NCBI GenBank assembly: GCA_022449545.1
Contig: JAKUPN010000005.1
Coordinates: forward strand, 67,897-131,896
Reading direction: 5' to 3'
DNA: 64,000 nucleotides
Source of the DNA: Alphaproteobacteria bacterium
Lineage (GTDB): Bacteria > Pseudomonadota > Alphaproteobacteria > UBA6615
The notes beneath the pieces are model-generated. The model ran no database searches and was not told the origin of the DNA. It worked only from the letters and a program-made list of their open reading frames with translations. Of this stretch, positions 42,638-51,171 are shown in pieces. Position 1 is the stretch's first letter. Each line of letters begins with the position of its first letter. The position numbers were made by a program, and so were the translations under genes.

Positions 42638-43516
42638 ATGAAATTAATAAGTTTTAGTCATGCAAATAGAGAGAGCTGGGGAACATATGCCTCCGATGGA
42701 GGAGTCATAGATCTAGGTGCAGAGTTTATAAACTCGTTACCCACACTGAAAGATTACATAGAATCTGACATAAAAAACAAAAATAGAGTTAATGATTATC
42801 TAAGAACAGGCTTTGGAGGCGGTGGCGGAAAAACATCTGATTTTCCTTATAAGGATATAAAGTTACTTCCTCCTATAACAAACCCACATAAAATAATTTG
42901 TGTTGGCTTGAATTACAAAAAACACGCGGAAGAGACAGGAAACCCAATTCCGACAAAACCAATCTTATTTCCACGATGGCCTGAAAGTCATGTAGGGCAT
43001 GGCCAACCAATGCTACTGCCAAGAGAGTCCAAGTTTTTCGATTATGAGGGGGAGCTAGCGGTAATAATTGGAAAACACGGGAGAAGAATAAAAGAAGACG
43101 AAGCTTATGACTTTGTTGCTGGATACAGTTGTTATAATGAAGGGTCTGTAAGGGATTGGCAAAGACACTCTTCGCAATACCTTCCTGGAAAAAACTTTTA
43201 TCAATCTGGATCATTTGGTCCGTGCCTAATAACAGCCGACGAAATTGTAAACCCAAATGAACTTATTCTGGAAACACGCTTAAACGGCATAATTGTGCAG
43301 AAAGAAAAAATATCGGATTTGATTTTCAGCATTCCGCAACTTATTAGTTACATTTCAACATATACAGAAATTTATCCAGGTGATGTTATCGTAACAGGCA
43401 CCCCAAGCGGTGTTGGGCACGCAAAGGTTCCTCCCCAATGGTTAAAAGAGGGAGATGTAATTGAGGTTGAAATTACCAAAATTGGTATATTAAAGAATAC
43501 GATTAAATCTGACTAA
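42638..43516 (+). CDS. Fumarylacetoacetate hydrolase family protein
   Basis: The FAH fold binds a divalent metal and cleaves or decarboxylates 1,3-diketo acids and related ring-cleavage products. The protein shows ICVGLNYKKHAEE (87-99), the ligand pair E137 and E139 in FDYEGELAVIIG, and TGTPSGVGHA near the end. The third ligand position, normally Asp in an NDVSxRD motif, reads N-E-G-S-V-R-D here. The 292 residues are standard. It is transcribed away from the VOC gene and converges on the dehydrogenase gene. Confidence 0.87.
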   Translation: MKLISFSHANRESWGTYASDGGVIDLGAEFINSLPTLKDYIESDIKNKNRVNDYLRTGFGGGGGKTSDFPYKDIKLLPPITNPHKIICVGLNYKKHAEETGNPIPTKPILFPRWPESHVGHGQPMLLPRESKFFDYEGELAVIIGKHGRRIKEDEAYDFVAGYSCYNEGSVRDWQRHSSQYLPGKNFYQSGSFGPCLITADEIVNPNELILETRLNGIIVQKEKISDLIFSIPQLISYISTYTEIYPGDVIVTGTPSGVGHAKVPPQWLKEGDVIEVEITKIGILKNTIKSD

Positions 43517-43522
43517 ACTTCA

Positions 43523-44566
43523 TTAGTCGGAAAAAACAATAGCCGCCCTGCCAGTCACCAATCCCTGATCCAATCTTTGATGCACAACTTCTGCTTCCTC
43601 AAGGGAGTATGTTTCGGTAACAAGAGGCCATACATCACCTCTCGCACAAATTTCTAAGGACTCTATAACCTGTTGTCGACTGCAATACCGACTTCCCAAT
43701 AGCTCTAATTCTTTTGCTAGCATCTGCTGCGCCGGCGCCATGAAAGGTTGAACCGCTCCGCCCAGGGTAACAAATCTACCCCCTATACCCAAACATCCTA
43801 CAGCCTGCTCTTGAGTTCCAGTAGTCGACACATAATCGATAGCTACATCAACGCCCGCACCATTTGTAAGATCCATGATTTGTTCAACTACTTTATCATC
43901 TGACGCATCAACTAACATATCCGCGCCCAAATCCTCACATACTTTTAATTTATCGGACATAACGTCTACTGCAATCACATTTGCGTGAGCCCATTTGCAC
44001 ATCATTACTTGATGAACTCCAAGCCCCCCACCGGCACCAAATATTGCAACAGTATCAGTGGGCGTTATTCTGGCCCTTTGAAGAACTTTGTACGGTGTGG
44101 CTATGGCATCGCTGATAACACCTACCTCTGCTGGTTTATTTTTATAGTCCAACCCATCAGGCAATCTGATAAAGTTTTTTGTTGGGAGTTTTATGTACTC
44201 TGCATAACCACCATCTATTTGGCGTCCAACATAACCTTGATTAACTGTTGATATAGGAGCACGACCCGATCGTGTCCATTTGTCTTCGCCATCTATGAGA
44301 TAAAAATATGCAGTAACAGGATCACCAACTTTTATGTTATCTGCACCTCCTCCACTGTTTCCAACTTCTACAATTTCTCCCGTTATTTCGTGTCCAATAA
44401 TAATAGGAAAGTTTGCGTCTCCCCTACCAGCTTTGATATGATGTATGGTTAGGCCAGATCCACAGGCAATTACTTTCGCGACAGATTCTCCCGGCCCCGG
44501 ACTTGGATCAGGCCTGTCTTCAAGAGAAAATGGCTCTCCACCCTTATATAAGATCTGAGCTTTCAC
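43523..44566 (-). CDS. Medium-chain dehydrogenase/reductase, alcohol-dehydrogenase-like
   Basis: NAD(P)-dependent MDR enzyme. The catalytic zinc site is represented by C35 and GHE (58-60). The Rossmann motif is FGAGGGLGVHQV, followed by DVMSDKL. The four-cysteine structural zinc loop of classical ADHs is absent; the matching region reads YFYLIDGEDKWTRSGR. The 347 residues are complete. Its role in the cluster may be oxidation or reduction of an alcohol or enone intermediate, which is inference. Confidence 0.85.
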   Translation of the reverse strand: MKAQILYKGGEPFSLEDRPDPSPGPGESVAKVIACGSGLTIHHIKAGRGDANFPIIIGHEITGEIVEVGNSGGGADNIKVGDPVTAYFYLIDGEDKWTRSGRAPISTVNQGYVGRQIDGGYAEYIKLPTKNFIRLPDGLDYKNKPAEVGVISDAIATPYKVLQRARITPTDTVAIFGAGGGLGVHQVMMCKWAHANVIAVDVMSDKLKVCEDLGADMLVDASDDKVVEQIMDLTNGAGVDVAIDYVSTTGTQEQAVGCLGIGGRFVTLGGAVQPFMAPAQQMLAKELELLGSRYCSRQQVIESLEICARGDVWPLVTETYSLEEAEVVHQRLDQGLVTGRAAIVFSD

Positions 44567-44690
44567 AAGATATACTCCTAATAAATAATATATAAAAATT
44601 AGTCATTAAAGCTTATAAATACCTTAATATGAATGTAAACCAGTTCTTTACTAACTTGTACTCAATAAACAGCAAAAGCAATAACAAACA

Positions 44691-45350
44691 ATGTCTAACT
44701 TTATTATAGGACGGTTATTTGGGTGGAACGACTTCTCAAATGATGGAGAAGAGGTTTGGGTAGTCCATATTGAAGATCCAACATTCACCATGCGGGTAAT
44801 ACATCGCCCAACAGAGGAAATCCCAACTGGAGAAATGAGTGACATTTATTTTCCTCTTAGAAATGATGATGACTTGGCATTAGGAAATCTAATATTTCTT
44901 GAGCCCCGACCCTCTGATCCTAGAGTAATAGCTGGACTGGTTAATGAAGCAATAAATTCCATAGAGGATCCAGATGTTGCAAATAGATTAAATCTTACTC
45001 AAGATAATATGAATCCCTCATCGGCAGATATTCACATAAATGATGTACCATTAGGTTTTATAATTGGCGTTATGCATGATGCAGAGATGGAAATAAATGA
45101 CGATGGACCTTGGATAATTAATTTGGCCCCTCCCCCATTTGCAATGAGACTGTGTGATTTGAATAATGAAGATTTAGATCAGGAAGATATTTGGGCGTCA
45201 TTAGGAGAAGGAAATGTTTTTGGCCATCTCACATGGCTTACAAACCTAGCATGCAGTAGAGATGATTTATTAAGTCGATCAGAAACAGCGGCCAACTATT
45301 TACTTGATATCGCTAACAGTATGATGCCTAATTTAATTCCTACAGAATAA
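44691..45350 (+). CDS. Unrecognised acidic protein with two homologous halves
   Basis: I do not recognise this 219-residue protein. It is acidic, has no signal peptide or membrane segment and no catalytic motif I know. Two halves resemble each other: FIIG at 4-7 and 123-126, DG followed by W at 18-23 and 138-141, and FTMR at 32-35 against FAMR at 150-153, at a near-constant offset of 118-119. A duplicated small domain is therefore likely. It sits between the MDR and cupin genes in the catabolic block; the cupin gene follows by 59 bases on the same strand. Confidence 0.75.
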   Translation: MSNFIIGRLFGWNDFSNDGEEVWVVHIEDPTFTMRVIHRPTEEIPTGEMSDIYFPLRNDDDLALGNLIFLEPRPSDPRVIAGLVNEAINSIEDPDVANRLNLTQDNMNPSSADIHINDVPLGFIIGVMHDAEMEINDDGPWIINLAPPPFAMRLCDLNNEDLDQEDIWASLGEGNVFGHLTWLTNLACSRDDLLSRSETAANYLLDIANSMMPNLIPTE

Positions 45351-45409
45351 AGGTTTTTTGAATATAGAAATCTAGTAAGTGGACAAGAATCTATTGGAGG
45401 CACTCTAAG

Positions 45410-45991
45410 ATGAAAACAATTGAAGTATCACCTGAAGAAATGATGGATCGAACAGCCAAGTTTAGTGAATTGAGACCCTATAAACAGACTCAGAATGATG
45501 CAAAGGGAATCCCTTCAGCTGCGATGGAAGCGGTGTCCGCAAAAAGCGTCTACCCTGTCATGTCACCTGAGGGTTGGTCCGGTCGAAATAATATTGCCCC
45601 TGTGAAGGGAGCACCAGGCATAACAATCTCACTTGCTGAATGCCCTCCTGGAGACAACCCAGGATTACATGCACACGAAAAAGCGATAGAAAATTTCTTC
45701 TGTGTTAAAGGGAAGTTTGATATTACCTGGGGTGACACTGGAGAAAACAGTACTATCTTAGAACCCCTTGATTTTATATCGGTCCCAGCTGGAGTTAGTC
45801 GTAATTTTACAAACATCTCGGACGAGACAGGTTATCTATTCGTAGTAATTCAAACCCCTGAAGGTGACGAATTTGACAAAGTAGCTTTTGCCCCCAGTTT
45901 AGGTGAATCTATAGCAAAACAGTTCGGAGCAGCTACAGTGGAACAAATGAATGAACTAGGAATTAAGTTTGATGCGGGCGTGGATAACTAG
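45410..45991 (+). CDS. Cupin-domain protein
   Basis: 193 residues with a single cupin barrel in the C-terminal two thirds. Cupin motif 1 is GLHAHEKAIENFFCVKGKF with two histidines and a glutamate as likely metal ligands; motif 2 is PLDFISVPAGVSRNFTN. The N-terminal 60 residues have no motif I can name. GGAGG lies ten bases upstream of the start. Cupins in such clusters can be dioxygenases, isomerases or decarboxylases; none can be chosen here. Confidence 0.82.
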   Translation: MKTIEVSPEEMMDRTAKFSELRPYKQTQNDAKGIPSAAMEAVSAKSVYPVMSPEGWSGRNNIAPVKGAPGITISLAECPPGDNPGLHAHEKAIENFFCVKGKFDITWGDTGENSTILEPLDFISVPAGVSRNFTNISDETGYLFVVIQTPEGDEFDKVAFAPSLGESIAKQFGAATVEQMNELGIKFDAGVDN

Positions 45992-45998
45992 GAGTAAC

Positions 45999-46829
45999 TT
46001 AGCTGGAATCAATCCACTTTAATAATTTTGGGATCCACTGCCCGTTAGACTTGCCGCATTCATACGAAGCCTCTGCGTGATCACATTCGGATAAAATGAG
46101 GGTTTCAACTTTTCCCCCACGATCAAGAAGAGCTTGAGCCATTTTTTCTGCTTGTGGCATCAAGGGAGGTAAGTCTCTATCCCCCCATGTAATCAAGAAA
46201 GGGGGCGTTCTCTTAATAGTATGAATTGGGCTAGCATCAATTTCATTTACCTCTGAATCACCTAGAAATCTAGGCTTCATCTCCATCCCATTGCCTGGTG
46301 TAAAATCATAAACACCAGAGACAGGCAGTGCTCCGCGAATAAACTCTTTGTCTAATCCAACTGCTTCCTGCCAATCATCTCTTATAGCCAACCAAGAAGC
46401 ATAATGTCCTCCAGCGGAATGCCCTCCTATAAATAAACGAGCGGGATCACCTCCGTGATCATTAATATTATCATTAATCCATTTGAGAGCCTTAGCAACA
46501 TCGTGAGCTCCATCAGGCCACATCACGTTTGGCGCTAGACGGTAACCTATACTAACAAATGTGATTCCTAATTCATTAAGAGCCGGTGCCATAAATGCGA
46601 CCCATTCCTTATATCCATTTACCCAGCCTCCACCATGCATAAATGCTACTATATTTCCACTTGGATTAGCTGACGAAAAAACCGCAACTTCTTGATAGGT
46701 GTCATCACCATAAGAAAAATTTTCACCTTCTATCCCAGCACTTAGTTTTTGAGCTTCAACATTATATATCTTGCCAATATCGGAAAATGGTTCCTGCTCG
46801 GGGTAACTATTTATTTTTCTTAAAGGCAT
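45999..46829 (-). CDS. Alpha/beta hydrolase, arylformamidase-like
   Basis: 276 residues of the esterase/kynurenine-formamidase group: oxyanion loop HGGGW (65-69), nucleophile S138 in GGHSAGGH, acid in ITWGDRDLPPL and base in ECDHAEA. The start directly follows the stop of the NicX-like gene, so the two are co-translated or nearly so. In nicotinate breakdown the NicX product, N-formylmaleamate, is deformylated by an alpha/beta hydrolase (NicD). A formamidase-type enzyme placed here would fit that step, but this is inference from position. Confidence 0.83.
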   Translation of the reverse strand: MPLRKINSYPEQEPFSDIGKIYNVEAQKLSAGIEGENFSYGDDTYQEVAVFSSANPSGNIVAFMHGGGWVNGYKEWVAFMAPALNELGITFVSIGYRLAPNVMWPDGAHDVAKALKWINDNINDHGGDPARLFIGGHSAGGHYASWLAIRDDWQEAVGLDKEFIRGALPVSGVYDFTPGNGMEMKPRFLGDSEVNEIDASPIHTIKRTPPFLITWGDRDLPPLMPQAEKMAQALLDRGGKVETLILSECDHAEASYECGKSNGQWIPKLLKWIDSS

Positions 46830-47912
46830 TTATCTAGCCTCCCTTTCAACAATCATTGTTTCGTCAACCAAATGTCCATCTTCTATAATTAAGTCATTAT
46901 CTAACACCACACTGCAATCACGCATCGGAACATCATAATGACCCTTGGTGTTTCTATTGCCCCCTCCCTGAGTGTTTGGCCCTGTTGAGAATAAGAAATT
47001 TCCAGGAAATGCCCTAGCAGCAGCGTGTGATCTCTCTGGCGCATCACCATTTAATGCTAAATTATACCAACGAGCCTGAGGGTTCAGCCCCCAACCTAAA
47101 TGAGACACGGCGTACGGATCTAAGTCATCATCAGAAAGTTTGTTATCATCAAGCCAATCAGTCATCAACTTGGCGTCAAATCCACCATCTATTCTACGAA
47201 TAAAACCATCCTGTATATCTAATCGTACTTCGTCTTGTATGTAACGACAAAAAGGAAGCACCACAATATCACCTGGAGCAAATACCACAGTCCCGGTAGC
47301 AGAAAGTTCATTTGGGAATGTATGGGTATGGCCAACTCCCCAATGATCAAAATGCCCGGGTTCATCAGAGTATCCCCACTGGCTCATAACCGGATAGTCT
47401 CCACAATCATATGTTAAATCGGTTCCAGAACTACTAGTCACTCTAACCTTTGATGTTTCTGACAAACGTTTGTGCGCGTGTAGAACCGCTTCTTTGAGAC
47501 CTTTTGGTGCCAAAAGCGTCTCTAACTCGTCTGGAGCATCGATGATCATCAAAAACCTAGTACCAGTATCCATTACTTCCTTGAGCCAACTCGTGAACAA
47601 GGGAATATGAAGTGCCACCACTATATCTGCTGATATCAATGCCTCTTTTATGCCTTTGGTTTCACCTATCGTATCAACACCCACTTTAGTCCATGAAGGG
47701 ACCATATTAACTTTTAACTCATAAGCATTTGCCCCTAACTCATCTGCAGCAGCAAAGGCAGCTTGAACATATTCAGCTCGAGTTGTTATATCACTCATTA
47801 GAGCTACGGTTTCACCTTCAGAAACTTTCGACATAATAAACTGTTTTAAAAACAGCCCGGTGAGTTTAGCCGAATTAATTTCCTGATGTCGAAGAGCTGC
47901 TGGAATGCGCAT
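46830..47912 (-). CDS. NicX-like 2,5-dihydroxypyridine 5,6-dioxygenase / M29-like protein
   Basis: 360 residues related to NicX, a non-heme iron ring-cleaving dioxygenase that shares ancestry with M29-type aminopeptidases and not with classical extradiol enzymes. Candidate iron ligands are H271 (SHLGWGLNP), H325 and D327 (GHYDVP), matching in order and spacing the His, His, Asp ligands reported for Pseudomonas putida NicX. GHFDHWG at 186-192 is another conserved stretch. Ring cleavage of a hydroxylated N-heterocycle is the best guess. An aminopeptidase-like role is the alternative. The gene runs directly into the formamidase-like hydrolase gene. Confidence 0.78.
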   Translation of the reverse strand: MRIPAALRHQEINSAKLTGLFLKQFIMSKVSEGETVALMSDITTRAEYVQAAFAAADELGANAYELKVNMVPSWTKVGVDTIGETKGIKEALISADIVVALHIPLFTSWLKEVMDTGTRFLMIIDAPDELETLLAPKGLKEAVLHAHKRLSETSKVRVTSSSGTDLTYDCGDYPVMSQWGYSDEPGHFDHWGVGHTHTFPNELSATGTVVFAPGDIVVLPFCRYIQDEVRLDIQDGFIRRIDGGFDAKLMTDWLDDNKLSDDDLDPYAVSHLGWGLNPQARWYNLALNGDAPERSHAAARAFPGNFLFSTGPNTQGGGNRNTKGHYDVPMRDCSVVLDNDLIIEDGHLVDETMIVEREAR

Positions 47913-48094
47913 TTTTATCTCCTAGCTGACTGAATATCTATGAGCGCAATGATAGCAGTAATTTTCACATTGCCTAATACACACTTGTCATAAAAAATAT
48001 ATATTCTCAATAATACCTGACAACAAAACACTGTTGTGCTTTGTTAACAGAGTAAATCATACACATAATAATGCATAGCCGGAGAGATAGCACC

Positions 48095-49333
48095 ATGATG
48101 AGAGCTTTTACTGAACAAAAAATGAAGCGTTGGGCTGAACAGCGATGGATCCTGGACGCAATTATATCCAGTGTTGGAATGGAGTGGGACCAACCGAGAT
48201 TAGGTTACACGATGTTTCCCTGCGGACCAGATGCCGTGGGAGATTTTCGAACTGTAGGTATGCGCACTAAAAAGTTTAACGATATGCATAGAGAATTTGC
48301 TGCTGCCGCAAGCAGACGTCAAGCAAAAGCCATCTCTTTCGAAGAACAGGATAGATTAGTGTCTGCACGCGAAAGTTATTTTATAGCCTCGCTTCTCTAT
48401 TCAGCCGCAAGATGGCCAATCTTTGAAGCTAACGACTTACACATCGAATACAATCAAAGAATGAATGATTGCTATGATAAATATATACAATATGCTCCTA
48501 GACCAATCGAACGTGTAGAAATTCCATTTGGAGATGGAGTGTTACCCGGCTATCTAGCGTTACCACATGAACCAAAAAATGGAGAGAAATTCCCATGTGC
48601 CATTGGCATCGACGGCATGGATGGTTCTAAGGAAATCATGTGTTCTATGTATGGGGATAAAATGCTAGAGAGAGGAATGGCCTCCTTTGTATATGATGGC
48701 CCCGGACAAGGCGAATGCCCAGTGAAAGGGGTGTACGTAACCAAAGATAACCATATGGACGCAGCACAAGCTGTGTACGACTGGCTCATACAACACCCAG
48801 CAATCGATAAAGACCGCTTGGTTATATTCGGTCTAAGTTTTGGATCGTTTTTTGGATTACAAGCGGCTGCACAATTAGGTGACAAAGTACTTGGCACCGC
48901 AGTGACTTTTGTATGCCATGAGCCTGGCTGCTACACTATTTTTAATATGGCGGCTCCATCATTTAAACTTCGTTTTATGTTCATGAGTGATTATGATGAC
49001 GAAGATAAATTTGATGAATTCATAAGTGAATTTTCACTAGATCCTATACTAAGAGACATAAAAAGCCCCGTTCTAATACAAGCAGGACAAGATGAAGAGC
49101 TTAGTCCTATCGAGTGTACAGATGACGTCGTTAGTAAACTTAGTGTTAATAAAAAGCTCGTCTATTATGAAGGTGAAAGACATGCAATAGGGGGAGGATC
49201 CGCTGCATATTTTGGAGAAAATTGGTATTCGATGCTAGCCGACTGGTGCCAAGATAGAGTTAACGGAAAAGAGGCCCCGAATGAAAAAGTCTTAATTAAC
49301 ACAATGGGACAACAAGAAGTTACACCCTATTAA
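48095..49333 (+). CDS. Alpha/beta hydrolase resembling 2,6-dihydroxypseudooxynicotine hydrolase
   Basis: 412 residues with a helical N-terminal cap domain of about 140 residues and an alpha/beta hydrolase core. This layout is typical of the FrsA/DHPON-hydrolase group, whose known member cleaves a C-C bond in nicotine breakdown. The nucleophile is Ser248 in GLSFGSFFG; the acid is in AGQDEELSP and the base in GERHAIGG. The ATG at 48095 is chosen because GGAGAG lies ten bases before it; an upstream ATG at 48071 has none. It is divergent from the NicX-like gene. Confidence 0.8.
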   Translation: MMRAFTEQKMKRWAEQRWILDAIISSVGMEWDQPRLGYTMFPCGPDAVGDFRTVGMRTKKFNDMHREFAAAASRRQAKAISFEEQDRLVSARESYFIASLLYSAARWPIFEANDLHIEYNQRMNDCYDKYIQYAPRPIERVEIPFGDGVLPGYLALPHEPKNGEKFPCAIGIDGMDGSKEIMCSMYGDKMLERGMASFVYDGPGQGECPVKGVYVTKDNHMDAAQAVYDWLIQHPAIDKDRLVIFGLSFGSFFGLQAAAQLGDKVLGTAVTFVCHEPGCYTIFNMAAPSFKLRFMFMSDYDDEDKFDEFISEFSLDPILRDIKSPVLIQAGQDEELSPIECTDDVVSKLSVNKKLVYYEGERHAIGGGSAAYFGENWYSMLADWCQDRVNGKEAPNEKVLINTMGQQEVTPY

Positions 49334-49350
49334 CTATATTTATTCATTGT

Positions 49351-49973
49351 CTATCTCGGCTGACCATCCTCGAACTCACGTTCGAGGATTTGGCCGAGTT
49401 TAGAATAAAAGTGTCCATTTAGACGGCCAATTGGTAAAAGTTTCTCCATGTTTATGTACCCATTAACCATACATGAAGGATCAACATGAAAGTATACTAC
49501 CTCTCCAATTACTAATGGGTGTTTGTTCGGACCAAACTCGAAAACATTATGTAGTTTACATTCAAAGTGTATAGGAACTTCACCTACTCTGGGTGATTTC
49601 ACTTTTAATGCAGCTAATTGAGTTAAACCAGTGGCGTCAAACTCACTCTCTTTTTCAGGAATGGCGTTTCCAGTGTCTACCATTTCTTGCCAAACAGGTT
49701 CTGTAACTACATTAAAGCAAAAATCACCGGTCTCTTTAATATTCTTTAAAGTATGTTTTTCAGATCCATCTGGATTTCGTGCTATAGTTAGAGAAATCAT
49801 AGGAGGCACAACACAAACAACGGTAAAAAAATAAATGGAGCCAAATTTGTATTACCATTCTTATCAATAGTTGAGGCCCATCCAATCGGCCTCGGCACTA
49901 CAGAGCCTGTTAGAAGTCTATAAACTTCTCGACGATCTATCTCAGAAGGATTAAATTCTAAATAGTCTGGCAT
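49351..49973 (-). pseudogene. Flavin reductase-like protein with a frameshift
   Basis: FMN-binding split-barrel family (flavin reductase domain). The first 48 or so codons, from an ATG at 49973 with AAGGAG upstream, read MPDYLEFNPSEIDRREVYRL and on through VVPRPIGWAST to NLAPF. The frame then breaks at a run of seven A (49825-49831 on the plus strand). From there the family sequence resumes one frame over as FFTVVCVVPPMISLTI and runs to 49351. One inserted base restores a normal protein of about 207 residues. A real inactivating mutation, an assembly error at a homopolymer, or slippage are all possible. Confidence 0.85.
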
Positions 49974-50148
49974 TGATTTTTGTCTCCTTAAAGAGAAAAA
50001 TGTTATTCTAGAGTTTGGAGAGTGTCTTTTAAATATTAATTAGATGCTTTCATTGCATATGTAAATTTAATTAAGAGGGCGTAGGTAATTCTCGACTAAA
50101 AAATAATAAGAAGCGAGATAAATATAAATCTTTATAAAGGGGGAACCA

Positions 50149-51081
50149 ATGTACGTTGATCCGCAAATTAAAAAGTTTGTTGAAGAATTAGCCAGCCAAG
50201 AAGCTCCTCACCCGGTTGAAATGGGATTGGAAGCTGCAAGAGAGGGCTTTAGTCAATTATGGAGAATGGTAAATCCAGAAAATCGTGAACTTGAAAGAAA
50301 TGAAGACCTTTTTATACCTGGCCCGTCTGGTGATATAAGGTGCAAACTATATGTTCCTAAAGGAACCACGGGGCCATTACCAATACTAGCATATTTTCAT
50401 GGCGGAGGCATGTGTCTTATGTCCCCAGAAGATTTCGAGGGAACTAATACAATCATTTCTGATGATGCTAAATGTATTGTTGTTGTTCCTGACTATCGCC
50501 TTGCGCCGGAAAATCCTTTCCCTGCCCCACTGGAAGATTGCTACGCTACTTTGCGCTGGTTACAAGAGAATGCAGACAGCATAGGAGGTGATTCTTCTAG
50601 AATAGCTATCGCTGGCGACAGTGGCGGAGGTTACCTAACTGCTGCAGTATCACTAGAAGCCAAGCTAAACAATACACCGCAACCCATATTACAAATACTC
50701 ATTTATCCTATGATAGACATGGCAGGAATTTCTATAAGTAGAGTTGAAGAAACCATGTTTCTGGATGATCGAACACTCCAATGGGTTATAGGCATGCATG
50801 TTGGAGATAACCGCTTAGACCCAAGGGCTTCTCCTATTCATGCAACAGATGTCACTGACCTTGCACCGGCTTTAATTATAGCCGCAGATATTGACCCTCT
50901 TAGAGATGAAGGGCGGGCATATGCATCCAAGCTTCAAGCAGCAGGTGTTACAGCTCATTATCAATTGTATACAGGAGTAGTACACGGGTTTTTTAATTTT
51001 GGAGGTTTTTCGGATCAGGCAAACTTAGCGGTGCAAAGTGCAGTTAGTTCATTAAAGTCTGCTTTTAAAAATGAGAGTTAA
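50149..51081 (+). CDS. Alpha/beta hydrolase, hormone-sensitive-lipase type esterase
   Basis: 310 residues of the HSL (family IV) esterases. The oxyanion loop HGGG is at 84-87, the nucleophile is S158 in GDSGGG, the acid lies in ADIDPLRDEG and the base in VVHGFF. AAGGGGGAA lies just upstream of the start. It would hydrolyse a short acyl ester or a lactone; the substrate is unknown. It precedes the tandem paralogues by 90 bases on the same strand and may share their transcript. Confidence 0.9.
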   Translation: MYVDPQIKKFVEELASQEAPHPVEMGLEAAREGFSQLWRMVNPENRELERNEDLFIPGPSGDIRCKLYVPKGTTGPLPILAYFHGGGMCLMSPEDFEGTNTIISDDAKCIVVVPDYRLAPENPFPAPLEDCYATLRWLQENADSIGGDSSRIAIAGDSGGGYLTAAVSLEAKLNNTPQPILQILIYPMIDMAGISISRVEETMFLDDRTLQWVIGMHVGDNRLDPRASPIHATDVTDLAPALIIAADIDPLRDEGRAYASKLQAAGVTAHYQLYTGVVHGFFNFGGFSDQANLAVQSAVSSLKSAFKNES

Positions 51082-51171
51082 CTCTTCTTGGAGATAAAAG
51101 GATAAGTTCTCAAGATTATAACAATAGATAGAAAGCAGTTAATTATAACTATTCAGTATTAGGAAAAAAAC

